A stretch of DNA of 64,000 nt from Imbroritus primus (GTDB lineage Bacteria; Pseudomonadota; Gammaproteobacteria; Burkholderiales; Burkholderiaceae). This document shows positions 20,610 through 30,306 of this stretch, in pieces (within the stretch, counting starts at the first letter, position 1; every line of letters begins with the position of its first letter). The notes under the pieces are model-generated. The model saw only the letters and a list, made by a program, of their open reading frames with translations, did no database searches and was not told where the DNA came from. Made by a program: the position numbers and the translations under genes. The stretch covers positions 2,728,001 through 2,792,000 of the forward strand of contig NZ_OZ201293.1 of NCBI RefSeq assembly GCF_964332355.1, written 5' to 3'.

Positions 20610-21364
20610 CACAAGGTTCGCTGTTCGATGCTCCTGCACCGTCGGCCGTACTTGATGAACCGCTCGCCGCACAGGCGGCACGTCTGCCGCGCGACTGGCA
20701 TGCGCTGCTCGAGCCAGTCTGGGGAACTGCGAACTGGCAGCGCCTCGCGCAGTTCGTCGACGATGCCCGTGCAACCGGCAAGCCGGTTTTCCCGCACGAC
20801 GTATTCCATGCCCTGCATCTCACACCGCTGGAGAGCGTGCGCGTGGTGATTCTCGGCCAGGACCCCTACCATGGCGTCGAACAGGTCGATGGCACAGCCG
20901 TGCCGCAAGCGCATGGCCTGGCCTTCTCGGTACCGCGCGGCGTGCGCATTCCGCCAAGCCTGCGCAACATCTACAAGGAAATCAGCGCCGAGACCGGCCA
21001 GCCCCCACCGCACAGCGGCAATCTCGAGGGCTGGGCGCGACAAGGCGTGCTGCTGCTGAACACGGTGCTGACCGTGGAACAGGGCCACGCGGCCAGCCAC
21101 GCCAAGAAAGGATGGGAAGCGGTCACCGACCATCTGCTGCATGCCCTGGCACAGCGCCGTGAACACCTGGTCTTCCTGCTCTGGGGTAGCCATGCGCAAG
21201 CCAAGGCACCGCTGTTGACGGGTACGCATCTCATCCTGCAGGCGCCGCATCCATCGCCGTTGTCGGCGCATCGCGGCTTTCTCGGTTGCGGACATTTTGC
21301 GCAGGCCAACGCGTGGCTCGCCCGACATGGCGAATCTGTCATCGACTGGCTCGCGACGGGCTGA
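20606..21364 (+). CDS. ung: Uracil-DNA glycosylase, family 1
   Basis: A 252-residue DNA repair enzyme that removes uracil. The water-activating loop GQDPYHG carries the catalytic D86. The Pro-rich loop is GVRIPPSLRNIYKE, GVLLLNTVLTVE contains the uracil-recognition segment, and APHPSPLSAHRGFLG is the minor-groove loop with the catalytic His. The start overlaps the CYTH gene (ATGA), and it is the last gene of this rightward transcript. Confidence 0.96.
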   Translation: MTQGSLFDAPAPSAVLDEPLAAQAARLPRDWHALLEPVWGTANWQRLAQFVDDARATGKPVFPHDVFHALHLTPLESVRVVILGQDPYHGVEQVDGTAVPQAHGLAFSVPRGVRIPPSLRNIYKEISAETGQPPPHSGNLEGWARQGVLLLNTVLTVEQGHAASHAKKGWEAVTDHLLHALAQRREHLVFLLWGSHAQAKAPLLTGTHLILQAPHPSPLSAHRGFLGCGHFAQANAWLARHGESVIDWLATG

Positions 21365-21378
21365 GGTGAAATCCTGAG

Positions 21379-21429
21379 GCGCGACCGACCTCGATCGTTG
21401 CTCTCGCTCGTGGCGCTCAGAGGTCGCGC
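21379..21429. terminator. Inverted repeat between convergent ung and FUSC genes
   Basis: GCGCGACC (21379-21386) and GGTCGCGC (21422-21429) are exact inverted repeats with a 35-nt loop that itself is rich in short pairings. It sits exactly between two convergent stops. There is no T-tract, so a terminator role is inferred from position. Confidence 0.4.
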
Positions 21430-23673
21430 TTAGTCGTCGCGCTTGCGCATGGCCCGGCCGATGCCGCCGGTACGCAGTGCGATCTTGGCCGCATCGGCGC
21501 GCAGCGCCCGCAGGCGACGATCGAGCAGATGCGCCGCATCGGGGTGTGCCGCCTCATCCGCCACCGCTTCCGGCAAACCCAGGACGGCAGCCCGGTCGGC
21601 GGAGTCCGCCACATGCTCGCGCGTGTCGATGCGCTGCTCCGCCTGCTCTATCTGTACGCCAACGCCCGTCTGCTCGGGCACATTGCCTTCACGCAGCCGT
21701 TCGCTGGCCAGGCACAAGCTGTCGTAGGCAGCATTGGTAGCCGTTTCCACCCCTTGGCGCGCCGTCACCGGATCGAGCTGATGGATCCGCTGCAGCAGCA
21801 GAATGCGCACGGCCGCCACGTGGGCCGCCACCAGATAGTTCTGCACGATGAAGCGGTTCAGGTTGTCCACCGCGCGCTGCCGGCCCTTCGGCTCGTCGAG
21901 CATGCGGCCGAACGCCGAGATCAGCGCAGACAGGCTATCCATGAACTGCTTGCGGTGGATGCGATATAGAAAGTCGCTGGGCGACACGCCCAGCAGCAGG
22001 TCGCGCGTGGCACGGATATAGCGCCGGTTAGTGTCGAGCACGTTTTCGACCAGCCGCGGCAGGTTGCGATACTCCCAGTTGGGCAGCACGAAACTGAAGA
22101 TGCTGGCAATCAATGCGCCCGCCAGCGTATCAATGATGCGCTCGCTGACCAGCGCCTTGCTGTCCGGCATCAGCAGGTTGAACTGCAGCAGGATCTGGAT
22201 GCAGGTGGCCATCACCGTGTAGCGGTACTTGATCGTGACGAACGCCACGCCGGCTGCCATCGAGATGAACAGCAGCACCAACAGGACGCGCGGATCGTGG
22301 ATGAAGCGCAGGATAAGGACGGCAACGATACACCCCACCACCGTGCCGATCACGCGGTCGACCCAGCGCTGCTTGGTCATGCTGAAGGTCGGCTTGAGAA
22401 TCACCACGATGGTGACCAGAATCCAGTAGCCATGCGCGGCATAGGGCAGCCGGTCGATCACCACCAGTCCGGCCGCGACGGCCAGCGCAATGCGCACGGC
22501 GAAACGGAAGACCGGCGAGCGCCAGGTGAGGTTCTGCACGATGGAGCGCCATTCGTACTTCTGGCGCGTCACGAAGGCCGTCATCTCGCCAATCGACATG
22601 CCAGCGCCGGCATCCGCCTCGGCGCGCGTCGCGGCATGCAGCTGGCCGATCAGCACGACCGCACCGCGAATCATCTCGAAAGTATCGGACAGCGCCGTCA
22701 TCGCCGTTTGCGAGATACCGTGCGGACTGTGACCCAGCTCGCTCAACTCTGTTTCGATGGCGCGGATATCCGCCGCGTAGTCGGTAGTTGCGTAAGACGC
22801 GCGATTGCGCGTCACTGCGTAGGCAACATCTTCCATGTCTTCCTGCAGCCGATGGACCATACGGCCGAGGAAATCCAGGATGTCGGTGCCGGCGAATTCC
22901 TTGCGCAGCGTCTGGTAATCGGTGTTGGTCGAGAGGATGTACTCGTAGACATCCAGCATGCGCAGGTGGATCTGCAGCAGGCGCCGGTCCTCGGCCGTGC
23001 GCACGTCGCGCAGCACAAGGTCACGCGCCATCTGCTGGCGCTCCGCCAATACGATCTGCTGCCGCACCAGCTGGTTGAACTGCGCATCGAAATCGACCGA
23101 CATGTCATAGAAGCCGGCCTTGATCTCCAGGTACTGGGCCTGCTCGAACAGGCACTCCGCCAGGATCTGCTCTTTGGTGCGCCGGCGCAGCAACCAGCTG
23201 ACGGCCAGCGCATAGGCCATGTACAGGAAGCCGCCCGCAGCGAACAGCAGCGCGTGCGTGAGGGCATTGCGAAACGCAAAGTCGCCCATCAGCGTCAGCG
23301 CCATGATGAACAGCATGGAGAACTGCAGCGGCATGGTCTTGTTGCCGTAGACCGTGAGCATGCCGGAGAAAAAGCTGATGGCCACCAGCAGGATCGGTAG
23401 CAACCACGGAATGCCGGAGGCGAGCGACACCACCAGCGTTACGGCAGTACAAAGCAAGGTGCTGGCCAGCATCTCGTTGAACTTGTGCCGCAAGGGGCTG
23501 GGCAAGTCCATCTGTGCGGTACACAGCGCACCGATGGATACCACCATGGCGGTACGCATGTCGGTGAAGTTCATGGCCAGCATGGCCAGGCCGATCACGC
23601 CGGCGGCGGTACGCACCCCACGGTACGCATAGTGGCTGAAGACGAACGACCGGACGTCGTGCGCGTATTGCAT
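21430..23673 (-). CDS. FUSC-family inner-membrane protein (YccS/aromatic efflux type)
   Basis: A 747-residue integral membrane protein with two similar halves. Each half has a cluster of about five to six hydrophobic helices (around residues 20-160 and 400-530), followed by a long soluble, helical cytoplasmic region. The second cluster has the FUSC pattern (GYWILVTIVVILKPTFSMTK, then QRWVDRVIGTVVGC). Families include YccS/YhfK and the AaeB aromatic-acid exporter subunit. There is no adjacent AaeA-like membrane-fusion gene, so efflux is not assured. It starts 9 bp after the M61 peptidase stop, so the two are co-transcribed. Confidence 0.85.
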   Translation of the reverse strand: MQYAHDVRSFVFSHYAYRGVRTAAGVIGLAMLAMNFTDMRTAMVVSIGALCTAQMDLPSPLRHKFNEMLASTLLCTAVTLVVSLASGIPWLLPILLVAISFFSGMLTVYGNKTMPLQFSMLFIMALTLMGDFAFRNALTHALLFAAGGFLYMAYALAVSWLLRRRTKEQILAECLFEQAQYLEIKAGFYDMSVDFDAQFNQLVRQQIVLAERQQMARDLVLRDVRTAEDRRLLQIHLRMLDVYEYILSTNTDYQTLRKEFAGTDILDFLGRMVHRLQEDMEDVAYAVTRNRASYATTDYAADIRAIETELSELGHSPHGISQTAMTALSDTFEMIRGAVVLIGQLHAATRAEADAGAGMSIGEMTAFVTRQKYEWRSIVQNLTWRSPVFRFAVRIALAVAAGLVVIDRLPYAAHGYWILVTIVVILKPTFSMTKQRWVDRVIGTVVGCIVAVLILRFIHDPRVLLVLLFISMAAGVAFVTIKYRYTVMATCIQILLQFNLLMPDSKALVSERIIDTLAGALIASIFSFVLPNWEYRNLPRLVENVLDTNRRYIRATRDLLLGVSPSDFLYRIHRKQFMDSLSALISAFGRMLDEPKGRQRAVDNLNRFIVQNYLVAAHVAAVRILLLQRIHQLDPVTARQGVETATNAAYDSLCLASERLREGNVPEQTGVGVQIEQAEQRIDTREHVADSADRAAVLGLPEAVADEAAHPDAAHLLDRRLRALRADAAKIALRTGGIGRAMRKRDD

Positions 23674-23682
23674 GATGAGCGG

Positions 23683-25485
23683 TCAGGCGCCGAGCCAGTG
23701 CTGGCGCAGCGCATGCCGGCCAGGCGCGAGCGCGAGCCGGTAGGCCGTGTTGTGGTCCGGCAGCAACAGCACCTCCGCCACGCCAAGCACGTCGCGCCGG
23801 AAGTAATGAATCTCGACGAGATCCCCGGGCCGGTAGCGGGCCAGCATGCGATCAAGTTGATCACCCGCAATGCGCAGGCCATCGAGCGCCACCAGGATAT
23901 CGTCGGCTGCCAGCCCGGCACGCTGTGCCGGACTGCCGTCGAGAACCTGGCGTACGCGCAGCAGCGGTCCTTCGGCGCTGACCTTGGCCCCCAGCGGCGC
24001 AAACGCCGCTGGCGCATCCGCGCTCTTCACACCGAATGTCTTGAGCAGTGGCATGAGTGACAGCTCACCGGTCCCTTCCGTCAGGCTGCGGATCAGCCGT
24101 CCGAGCGACAGGCCGCTGATCTCGTCGAACAGCGCCAGCACGTCGTCCAGCGTGACGCCACGCTGCTGCGCTTGCGGCGCATAGAAATCCTGCCCATAGC
24201 GCGTCCACAAGGCGCGCATGACATCGTCGAGCGAACGCTTGCCGGCGGTCTTGCTGCGGATCGTCAGGTCAAGCACAAGAGCGACCAGCGCACCTTTGGC
24301 GTAGTAGCTGACGATCGCATTCGGTGCGTTTTCATCCTGCCGGTAGTACTTGGTCCACGCATCGAAGGAGCTCTCGGCGACGCTCTGGCGGCGACGGCCA
24401 CTGCCGCGCAACACACCGTTCCAGGTCTTGGCCAGCAACCCGAGATACTGCTCTTGCGTAATCAGGCCGCTGCGCACCAGCGTCAGGTCGTCGTAGTAGC
24501 TGGTGAAGCCCTCGAACAGCCACAGCAATGGCGTGTAGGTTTCGGCGGCGAGCGCATACGGCACGAATGCCGCGGGCTTGATGCGCTTGACGTTCCAGGT
24601 GTGGAAATACTCGTGGCTGCACAAGCCGAGGAAGGTACGATAACCGTCCGTCGTTTCCGGCTTGCCGATCACGGGCAGATCGCCGCGCGCACAGATCAGC
24701 GCCGTGCTGGCGCGATGCTCGAGGCCACCGTAACCGTCGGTAGTTACCATGGTCATGAAGACATAGCGCTGCGACATGTCGAGGAAAGGCGCCTTGCCGT
24801 GACGCGGATCGAACAGGCGCATCTGCGTCTGGCAGACCTGCCGCAGGTCGCGGCAGATCCGTTCGAGGTCGAGATTAGGCACCACCCCCGTGAACACCAC
24901 GTCATGCTGCGCGCCCCCGGCTTCGAATGAGGCCAGGGCGAACTCACCCATTTCCACCGGATGGTCGATCAGCTCGTCATAGTCACGCGCCTCGTACACG
25001 CCGAAGCCATAACGCTTGGCACCGCCGCGCCCCGTCGCTTCACGCAATGCGGTGGCGACGCGCCAGCTGCGATAGCGTGTGCCGTACGGTCGGCGGATAT
25101 CGATGCGGCACGGCGCATGTTCTTGCCCTTCGACGCAGAGGAACACCGAGGTACCGTTGAAGAACCCATGCGTCGCATCGAGATGCGCCGCCCGCACCGA
25201 CAGATCCCAGGCGTAGACCTCATAGGTCAGCGTGAGCGGTCCGCTGCAGCGCGCCGCCTGCCAGGTGTGCTTGTCGAGCTTGCGCAGCCGTACTGCCTTG
25301 CCATCCGCCGCGGCACGGATCGAGACGATATGCCGTGCGAATTCCCGGATCATGTAACTGCCGGGAATCCACGCCGGCAAGGCGAAGCGCTGGCCGGCCG
25401 GATCCGGTTCGGCCACGGTGAGCGCCACCGTAAACAAATGCGCTTCGGGATGGCTCGGTTCGATGGTGTAACGGATAGGCGTCAT
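23683..25485 (-). CDS. M61 family peptidase with C-terminal PDZ domain
   Basis: A 600-residue zinc peptidase of the glycyl-aminopeptidase (M61) family. The N-terminal all-beta domain includes LPAWIPGSYMIREFARHI. The catalytic helix is HEYFHTWNVKRIKP, an HExxH motif with the family's NxKR continuation. The downstream glutamate ligand is in LWLFEGFTSYYDDL. A PDZ domain lies at about residues 500-580 (VRQVLDGSPAQRAGLAADD). There is no clear signal peptide, so the enzyme is probably cytoplasmic. The ATG at 25485 matches the family N-terminus. It is immediately upstream of the FUSC gene in one transcript. Confidence 0.92.
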   Translation of the reverse strand: MTPIRYTIEPSHPEAHLFTVALTVAEPDPAGQRFALPAWIPGSYMIREFARHIVSIRAAADGKAVRLRKLDKHTWQAARCSGPLTLTYEVYAWDLSVRAAHLDATHGFFNGTSVFLCVEGQEHAPCRIDIRRPYGTRYRSWRVATALREATGRGGAKRYGFGVYEARDYDELIDHPVEMGEFALASFEAGGAQHDVVFTGVVPNLDLERICRDLRQVCQTQMRLFDPRHGKAPFLDMSQRYVFMTMVTTDGYGGLEHRASTALICARGDLPVIGKPETTDGYRTFLGLCSHEYFHTWNVKRIKPAAFVPYALAAETYTPLLWLFEGFTSYYDDLTLVRSGLITQEQYLGLLAKTWNGVLRGSGRRRQSVAESSFDAWTKYYRQDENAPNAIVSYYAKGALVALVLDLTIRSKTAGKRSLDDVMRALWTRYGQDFYAPQAQQRGVTLDDVLALFDEISGLSLGRLIRSLTEGTGELSLMPLLKTFGVKSADAPAAFAPLGAKVSAEGPLLRVRQVLDGSPAQRAGLAADDILVALDGLRIAGDQLDRMLARYRPGDLVEIHYFRRDVLGVAEVLLLPDHNTAYRLALAPGRHALRQHWLGA

Positions 25486-25587
25486 GCGCGTATTGTAGCG
25501 CTCCCGCCTGGCTGTTCCGCTATTGCCGGACCGGGAGAGGCGATGGGTCGCCGACCTCGCAACTAACCTCACTACCCGCTTCTGCGC

Positions 25588-26337
25588 TTACTTCTTGATC
25601 GATGCAAACTTGCGTTCGAGCGTGGCTGCATCCGCAGCGCCGGGCACGCGCGTGCCATCAGTGAAGAAGATGGCAGGTGTGCCGCTCACGCCGAGTTTCT
25701 TGCCGAGGGCCAGGTTCCGGTCCAGCGGCGTGCTGCAGCTGGAGGCGCCGGTGGGCGATACACGCGAGATCATCCAGTCGCGCCAGACTTTGACGCGATC
25801 CGAGGCACACCAGACCTGCCGCGACTTGAGCGTGGAATCCGGCGAGAGAATCGGGAACAGGAAAGTATGGACCGTGATGTTATCCATCTCCTGGAAGGTC
25901 TGTTCCAAACGCTTGCAGTAGCCGCAGTTGGGATCCGAGAACACGGCGATATGCCGGCTGCCGTCGCCCTTGACCCATTTCACCGCCTGCTTCAGCGGCA
26001 GGTCGGACCACTTGATGCGATTGAGGTCCGAGAGGCGTTCCTCGGTCAGGTTGGTGCCGGCCTGCACGTCAAGCAGTTCGCCATTGAACAGATAGCGCCC
26101 AGTCGCGTCGCTGTAGATGATCTGCGCGCCGACATTGACTTCGTACAGTCCGGGTACCGGCGTCTTGGTGACGGCCTTGACCTCGACCTCCTGGCCAAAC
26201 GCCTTGCGCAGCGATTCGGCCAGCTTCGCTGGTGTCGGATCGGCCGCACTGGCATGCGAGGCAACACCCAGACCGAGAACACAGGCGCTGGCCATGGCGG
26301 CCACCATCAAGCCACGACGCAAACTGCGTTGAAACAT
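25588..26337 (-). CDS. dsbC: Thiol:disulfide interchange protein DsbC/DsbG type
   Basis: A 249-residue periplasmic disulfide isomerase. The signal peptide ends near SHASA at residue 31. An N-terminal cystatin-like dimerisation domain (about 38-90) is followed by a linker and a thioredoxin-fold domain. The redox motif is C138-G-Y-C141, followed by the cis-proline in VSGTPAIFF. Two more cysteines (VWC and SSC) fit the structural disulfide of DsbC. I chose the ATG at 26337 because AAAGGA lies six bases upstream; earlier ATGs at 26343 and 26370 are worse placed. It is co-oriented with the ubiH-like gene 36 bp upstream. Confidence 0.92.
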   Translation of the reverse strand: MFQRSLRRGLMVAAMASACVLGLGVASHASAADPTPAKLAESLRKAFGQEVEVKAVTKTPVPGLYEVNVGAQIIYSDATGRYLFNGELLDVQAGTNLTEERLSDLNRIKWSDLPLKQAVKWVKGDGSRHIAVFSDPNCGYCKRLEQTFQEMDNITVHTFLFPILSPDSTLKSRQVWCASDRVKVWRDWMISRVSPTGASSCSTPLDRNLALGKKLGVSGTPAIFFTDGTRVPGAADAATLERKFASIKK

Positions 26338-26373
26338 GAACATTCCTTTTAAGATCGAGACGAGTCCCATCAA

Positions 26374-27681
26374 TCAGCCCAGCGCCCGATCGACGAGCAA
26401 ACGTTTGAGCGGCGCGACCGCGCTCACCAGGCGCATGCCGGCATTGCGCATGCCGTAGGCCAGCGGGCCGGGCGCGGCGAACAGGCGTTGCAGGCCATCG
26501 GTGGTGGCGGTCAAGGCGAGCACATCCTCGCTCCGCGCACGTGCATAGCGACGCAACAACCGCAGATCGCCATGATCGCGGAACGCTTCTTTGGCGGCAA
26601 ATACCCGGCCAAGTTCCGCAACATCGCGCAAGCCGAGGTTGACGCCCTGCCCCGCGAGCGGATGCACCACGTGCGCGGCATCGCCGATCAGCACCATCCG
26701 GTGCGCTACAGTCACCTCCGCCTGCTGCAGCGTAAGCGGAAATCCCTTGGGTCGCGTGACGCACTGCAGCGCGCCGAAGCGGGCCCGCACCGCGCCTGCC
26801 GCCGCCTGCTCCACAGCCTGCGCCAGCTGGGCGTCATCAAGTGCCAGCAATTGCGTGGCGTGCGCCTCGCCGGCGGACCACACCATGGAAAGATGGTTGT
26901 CCGGCAACGGCAGCAAGGCCAGGATCTCGCCGGATGCCGAGGCCTCATCCTTGCCCGCACCAAGGAACCACTGCCAGGCAGTGTTCTGATGTGCGCGCTC
27001 GGCGCGAAAATTGGCAACCACGCCAAGCTGACGGTAAGGGCGCGCCGACACGCCGATCCCGCATGCGCTGCGGACCCACGAACCGGCGCCGTCCGCGCCG
27101 ATCACGCATTCCGCTTCCAGCATGCGGCCATCATCAAGCGTCAGCATGGCCCGCTCCGGGCCCAGCGACAAGGCCTGGCCAAGATGCGGGAAGGTCGTGA
27201 CATGCGACTGGAAGCGCAGGGCGGTGTCGAGCGTCTGCTCGATATGCCCGGACTCGACGATCCAGGCCAGTTGCGGTACCGCCGCGCCATAGGCGGAGAA
27301 ATGCAGGTCGCCACCGTGGTCGGTAACGCCGCGCTGGGCACTGGCATCGCCAAACACACGCATGTCGCTCACCGGCTGGTAACGCGTGGTATCGAGCGAC
27401 GGCCACACGCGCAACTGTTCGAGCAATGCCTGGGCGCTGGCAGACAACGCATAGACGCGCGCATCCCACGCTTCGCCCCGAGCCAGCCACGGTTGCGCCC
27501 CGCCGCTTCGCGGCAACACCGGCGGTGCGAGCAGCGCCACCCGCAGCCCGAGCTGGCCGAGCTGCAGCGCGCATGCCTTGCCGACAATACCGCCGCCGAC
27601 CACGATGATCTGGAAACGCGCAGTGGCTAAAGCCGAGGCCTGAACAGGGCCGCCGGTGGAAGTATGGGGGCGGGAATTCAT
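26374..27681 (-). CDS. FAD-dependent UbiH/UbiF/VisC-family monooxygenase
   Basis: A 435-residue flavoprotein hydroxylase of the ubiquinone-biosynthesis (UbiH/COQ6) family. The FAD dinucleotide fold is VVGGGIVGKACALQL at about residues 27-41. The family motif DARVYALSASAQALLEQL follows. GADGAGSWVRSACGI is the second FAD motif, and IGDAAHVVHPLAGQGVNLGLRD is the third. It hydroxylates the quinone ring in aerobic ubiquinone synthesis, but UbiH, UbiF and UbiI are hard to tell apart by eye. It heads the leftward cluster with dsbC, M61 and FUSC. Confidence 0.88.
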   Translation of the reverse strand: MNSRPHTSTGGPVQASALATARFQIIVVGGGIVGKACALQLGQLGLRVALLAPPVLPRSGGAQPWLARGEAWDARVYALSASAQALLEQLRVWPSLDTTRYQPVSDMRVFGDASAQRGVTDHGGDLHFSAYGAAVPQLAWIVESGHIEQTLDTALRFQSHVTTFPHLGQALSLGPERAMLTLDDGRMLEAECVIGADGAGSWVRSACGIGVSARPYRQLGVVANFRAERAHQNTAWQWFLGAGKDEASASGEILALLPLPDNHLSMVWSAGEAHATQLLALDDAQLAQAVEQAAAGAVRARFGALQCVTRPKGFPLTLQQAEVTVAHRMVLIGDAAHVVHPLAGQGVNLGLRDVAELGRVFAAKEAFRDHGDLRLLRRYARARSEDVLALTATTDGLQRLFAAPGPLAYGMRNAGMRLVSAVAPLKRLLVDRALG

Positions 27682-27736
27682 GCGGCGATTATAGCCTTCA
27701 AGGTGCGGCAGCGCGGCATGGCGGGGTCCGGTCCGC

Positions 27737-27742
27737 TAGAAT
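27737..27742 (+). promoter_or_regulatory. -10 box of ychF
   Basis: TAGAAT inside the small inverted repeat CCGCT-AGAAT-AGCGG, 29 bp before the ychF ATG. A related CGCTAGAATCC sequence precedes grxD (around 38827). No clear -35 box was found. Confidence 0.45.
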
Positions 27743-27771
27743 AGCGGTTTCGTCTTTCTGCGGTCCCGATC

Positions 27772-28866
27772 ATGAGCCTGAAATGTGGCATCGTCGGCTT
27801 GCCCAACGTGGGCAAGTCCACCCTCTTCAATGCGCTGACCAAGGCAGGCATTGCTGCCGAGAACTATCCGTTCTGCACCATCGAACCCAACGTCGGCGTG
27901 GTGGAAGTGCCGGATCCGCGCCTCGACGCCCTGGCGGGCATCGTCAAGCCTGAGCGCATCGTCCCGGCCGTGGTCGAGTTCGTCGACATCGCGGGCCTGG
28001 TCGCGGGCGCTTCGAAGGGTGAAGGCCTGGGCAACCAGTTCCTCGCCAACATCCGCGAAACCGATGCCATCACGCACGTGGTGCGCTGCTTCGCCGACGA
28101 GAACGTGATCCACGTCGCCGGCAAGATCGACCCGCTGTCGGACATCGAAGTGATCAACACCGAACTCGCGCTGGCCGATCTCGGCACGGTGGAGAAAACC
28201 CTGCAGCGCAACGCCAAGGCCGCCAAGTCTGGCAACGACAAGGAAGCGGCGCGCATGGTCGCGGTCCTCGAGCGTTGCGTGGAGCAGCTCAACCAGGCGA
28301 AGCCGGTACGCGGCATGGACCTCAGCGAGGATGAACTGGCCCTGCTCAAGCCCCTGTGCCTGATCACTGCCAAACCGGCCATGTATGTGGCCAACGTGAA
28401 GGAAGACGGCTTCGAGAACAACCCGCACCTGGACGCCGTGCGTGCGTACGCTGACAAGGAAAACGCACCGGTCGTGGCCGTCTGTGCAGCCATCGAGGCG
28501 GAAATCGCCGACATGGACGACGCCGACAAGCTGGAATTCCTCTCCGACATGGGCATGGACGAACCGGGCCTGAACCGCGTGATCCGCGCCGGTTTCCGCC
28601 TGCTTGGCCTGCAGACCTACTTCACCGCCGGCGTGAAGGAAGTGCGCGCCTGGACGGTACCGATCGGCGCCACCGCGCCGCAGGCTGCCGGCGTGATCCA
28701 CACCGACTTCGAGCGTGGCTTCATCCGCGCACAGACCATCGGCTTTGATGACTTCATCGCCTACAAGGGCGAGCAAGGCGCGAAGGAAGCCGGCAAGATG
28801 CGGGCGGAAGGCAAGGAATACATCGTCAAGGATGGCGATGTGCTGAACTTCCTGTTCAACGTCTGA
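27772..28866 (+). CDS. ychF: Redox-regulated ATPase YchF (OLA1/Obg-like)
   Basis: A 364-residue P-loop ATPase that binds ribosomes and takes part in oxidative-stress regulation. G1 is GLPNVGKSTLFN at residues 8-19. The switch region includes NYPFCTIEPNVGVV, DIAGLVAGASKGEGLGN is G3, and the NVKE in place of NKxD marks the ATP specificity of the family. A coiled-coil arm lies between, and the C-terminal TGS domain includes TVPIGATAPQAAGVIHTDF and GFIRA. It is the last intact core gene before the decayed element. Confidence 0.97.
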   Translation: MSLKCGIVGLPNVGKSTLFNALTKAGIAAENYPFCTIEPNVGVVEVPDPRLDALAGIVKPERIVPAVVEFVDIAGLVAGASKGEGLGNQFLANIRETDAITHVVRCFADENVIHVAGKIDPLSDIEVINTELALADLGTVEKTLQRNAKAAKSGNDKEAARMVAVLERCVEQLNQAKPVRGMDLSEDELALLKPLCLITAKPAMYVANVKEDGFENNPHLDAVRAYADKENAPVVAVCAAIEAEIADMDDADKLEFLSDMGMDEPGLNRVIRAGFRLLGLQTYFTAGVKEVRAWTVPIGATAPQAAGVIHTDFERGFIRAQTIGFDDFIAYKGEQGAKEAGKMRAEGKEYIVKDGDVLNFLFNV

Positions 28867-29062
28867 CGATTTTTGCTGGATCTCGGTGGCGCTCGGTAGC
28901 GCTTGGTGGATGGGTTGGCCCATTTGAAATCAATGGGTTGCGTAAACAATACGGTCTACTGAGCGTTCCTATTGTTCATCGAGGTCTGAAAAATTCGGGG
29001 GTAGCGTTGGGGGTACTCGTGTTCAACCGTGGGGGTACATCTCCCCGCAGTGGAGTCCAACG
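28867..29062. other. Junction of core genome and the decayed element
   Basis: Between ychF and the integrase. It holds three GGGGGTA(C) repeats near the integrase start. I found no tRNA or tRNA fragment here, although P4-type integrases often target tRNA 3' ends. I could not find a convincing att duplication against the right end by eye. Confidence 0.5.
28997..29038. repeat. GGGGGTA(C) repeats, left end of element
   Basis: Three same-orientation copies: GGGGGTA at 28997, GGGGGTAC at 29009 and GGGGGTAC at 29031. The first two start 12 bp apart, the same spacing as the pair at the right end (32886 and 32898). They may be arm-type integrase or excisionase sites (inference). Confidence 0.6.
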
Positions 29063-30273
29063 ATGCCCGAAAATCTACTCACCAACCTCAAGGTCAGGTC
29101 GGCCAAATCGACTGATCGAGATTGGAAATTATCAGATGGCGGGGCTTGTTCCTGCTGGTCAAGCCCACCGGCGGCAAGCTCTGGCGGTGGAAGTACCGCC
29201 TGCAAGGCAAGGAGAACCTCTTTGCCATTGGCGGCTTTCCCCAGGTAAGCCTCGCAGAGGCGCGTGCGGCCCGAGAGAAAGCGCGTGCCTTGGTCAAGCA
29301 AGGTATCCATCCTGCCCATGAGCGGCGGCAGGTCAAGCAGCGCAACCTCGAAGCGCTGGAGGAACGCAAGCGCGCTCGTGAAAGCTCGTTCGCCAAGGTG
29401 GCGCAGGCGTACCTGGCCGAGATCAAGCCAGTCTTTGCGCTCAGTTCCTACCGCACGAAAGAATCCCGCATCAGGAAGTACCTGTCGCCGAAGTTCGACG
29501 GGATGCCGATGAGCGACATTGGCGTGAAGCAGATTCGCCCGCTGCTGGAGGAATGCAAGGCCCATGGTGCGTGGGCAGCCATCCACGTCAAGGGCGACCT
29601 GTCGGCCATCTTTGAATTCGCGGTGGTGCGGGGGCTGGTCGAGGCCAATCCAATTCCCAGCCTGCGTGGGCTGCTGCGCGTGCCGTTCAGCGAGAGCAAG
29701 GCGGCGATGACGCGAGAGCAAATCCAGAAGTTCTATCAGGAGTTGCGCGGTTACCGGGGCTATCCGGAAACTTCGCTGTGCCTGAGGTTGATTGCTCTGA
29801 CCGCCTGCCGTCCAGGGGAAGCGGCGGATGCCGAGTGGGACGAGTTCGACTTTGAGGATGCGCTGTGGCGTCGACCTGCGGCGAAGATGAAAGCGCGGCG
29901 TGATCATGTCAGCCCGTTGTCCACGCAGGCCATAGCGGTGCTGAAAGACTTGCAGCACATCACGAGTGGCGGATGCTATCTGTTCCCGCACAGGAGCGGA
30001 AAAGGCTTCACCACGCCCAATCGGCTCACCTACGCCATGCGCGACATGAACCTGGGCCGGGGTACGACGCCGCATTGCTGGCGGACGACCTTTTCGACCT
30101 GGGCCAATGAGAACGGATACCGGCCTGATGCAATTGAGCGGCAGCTTGCTCACGTGGAAAGCAACAAGGTGCGGGCGACGTACAACAAGGCGTTGCTGCT
30201 GGATCAGAGAAGGACGCTGTTGCAGGACTGGGCGGACTACCTAGGTGCTGCGGAGGGCAGCGTCACAGCATAG
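29063..30273 (+). pseudogene. P4-type tyrosine recombinase (integrase), frameshifted
   Basis: The start ATG at 29063 (GGAG seven bases upstream) begins the usual arm-binding domain of about 27 codons (LLTNLKVRSAKSTDRDWKLS). The frame then breaks in a run of four G at 29141-29144. Family logic needs five G to join SDGG to GLFLLVKPTGG, and the remaining 380 codons continue in the next frame to 30273. The downstream part is well preserved. Catalytic residues visible are R in TACRPGEA, K in KMKARRDH, HxxR in TPHCWRTTF, H in QLAHVE and Y in RATYNKA. Likely inactive unless slippage restores the frame; an assembly error in the G run is the main alternative. Confidence 0.85.
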
Positions 30274-30306
30274 AGACGGTTTGGCTGGGCGTTACAGAGC
30301 GAGTGG

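Noticed and set aside
22297..23400. A 367-codon plus-strand frame opposite the FUSC gene
   Set aside because: Rich in Arg, His, Gln and Asp with no domain; a high-GC antisense shadow.
28997..29038. GGGGGTA repeats considered as a CRISPR-like array
   Set aside because: The repeat is only 7-8 bp with irregular spacing, and there are no spacers of CRISPR length or cas genes.
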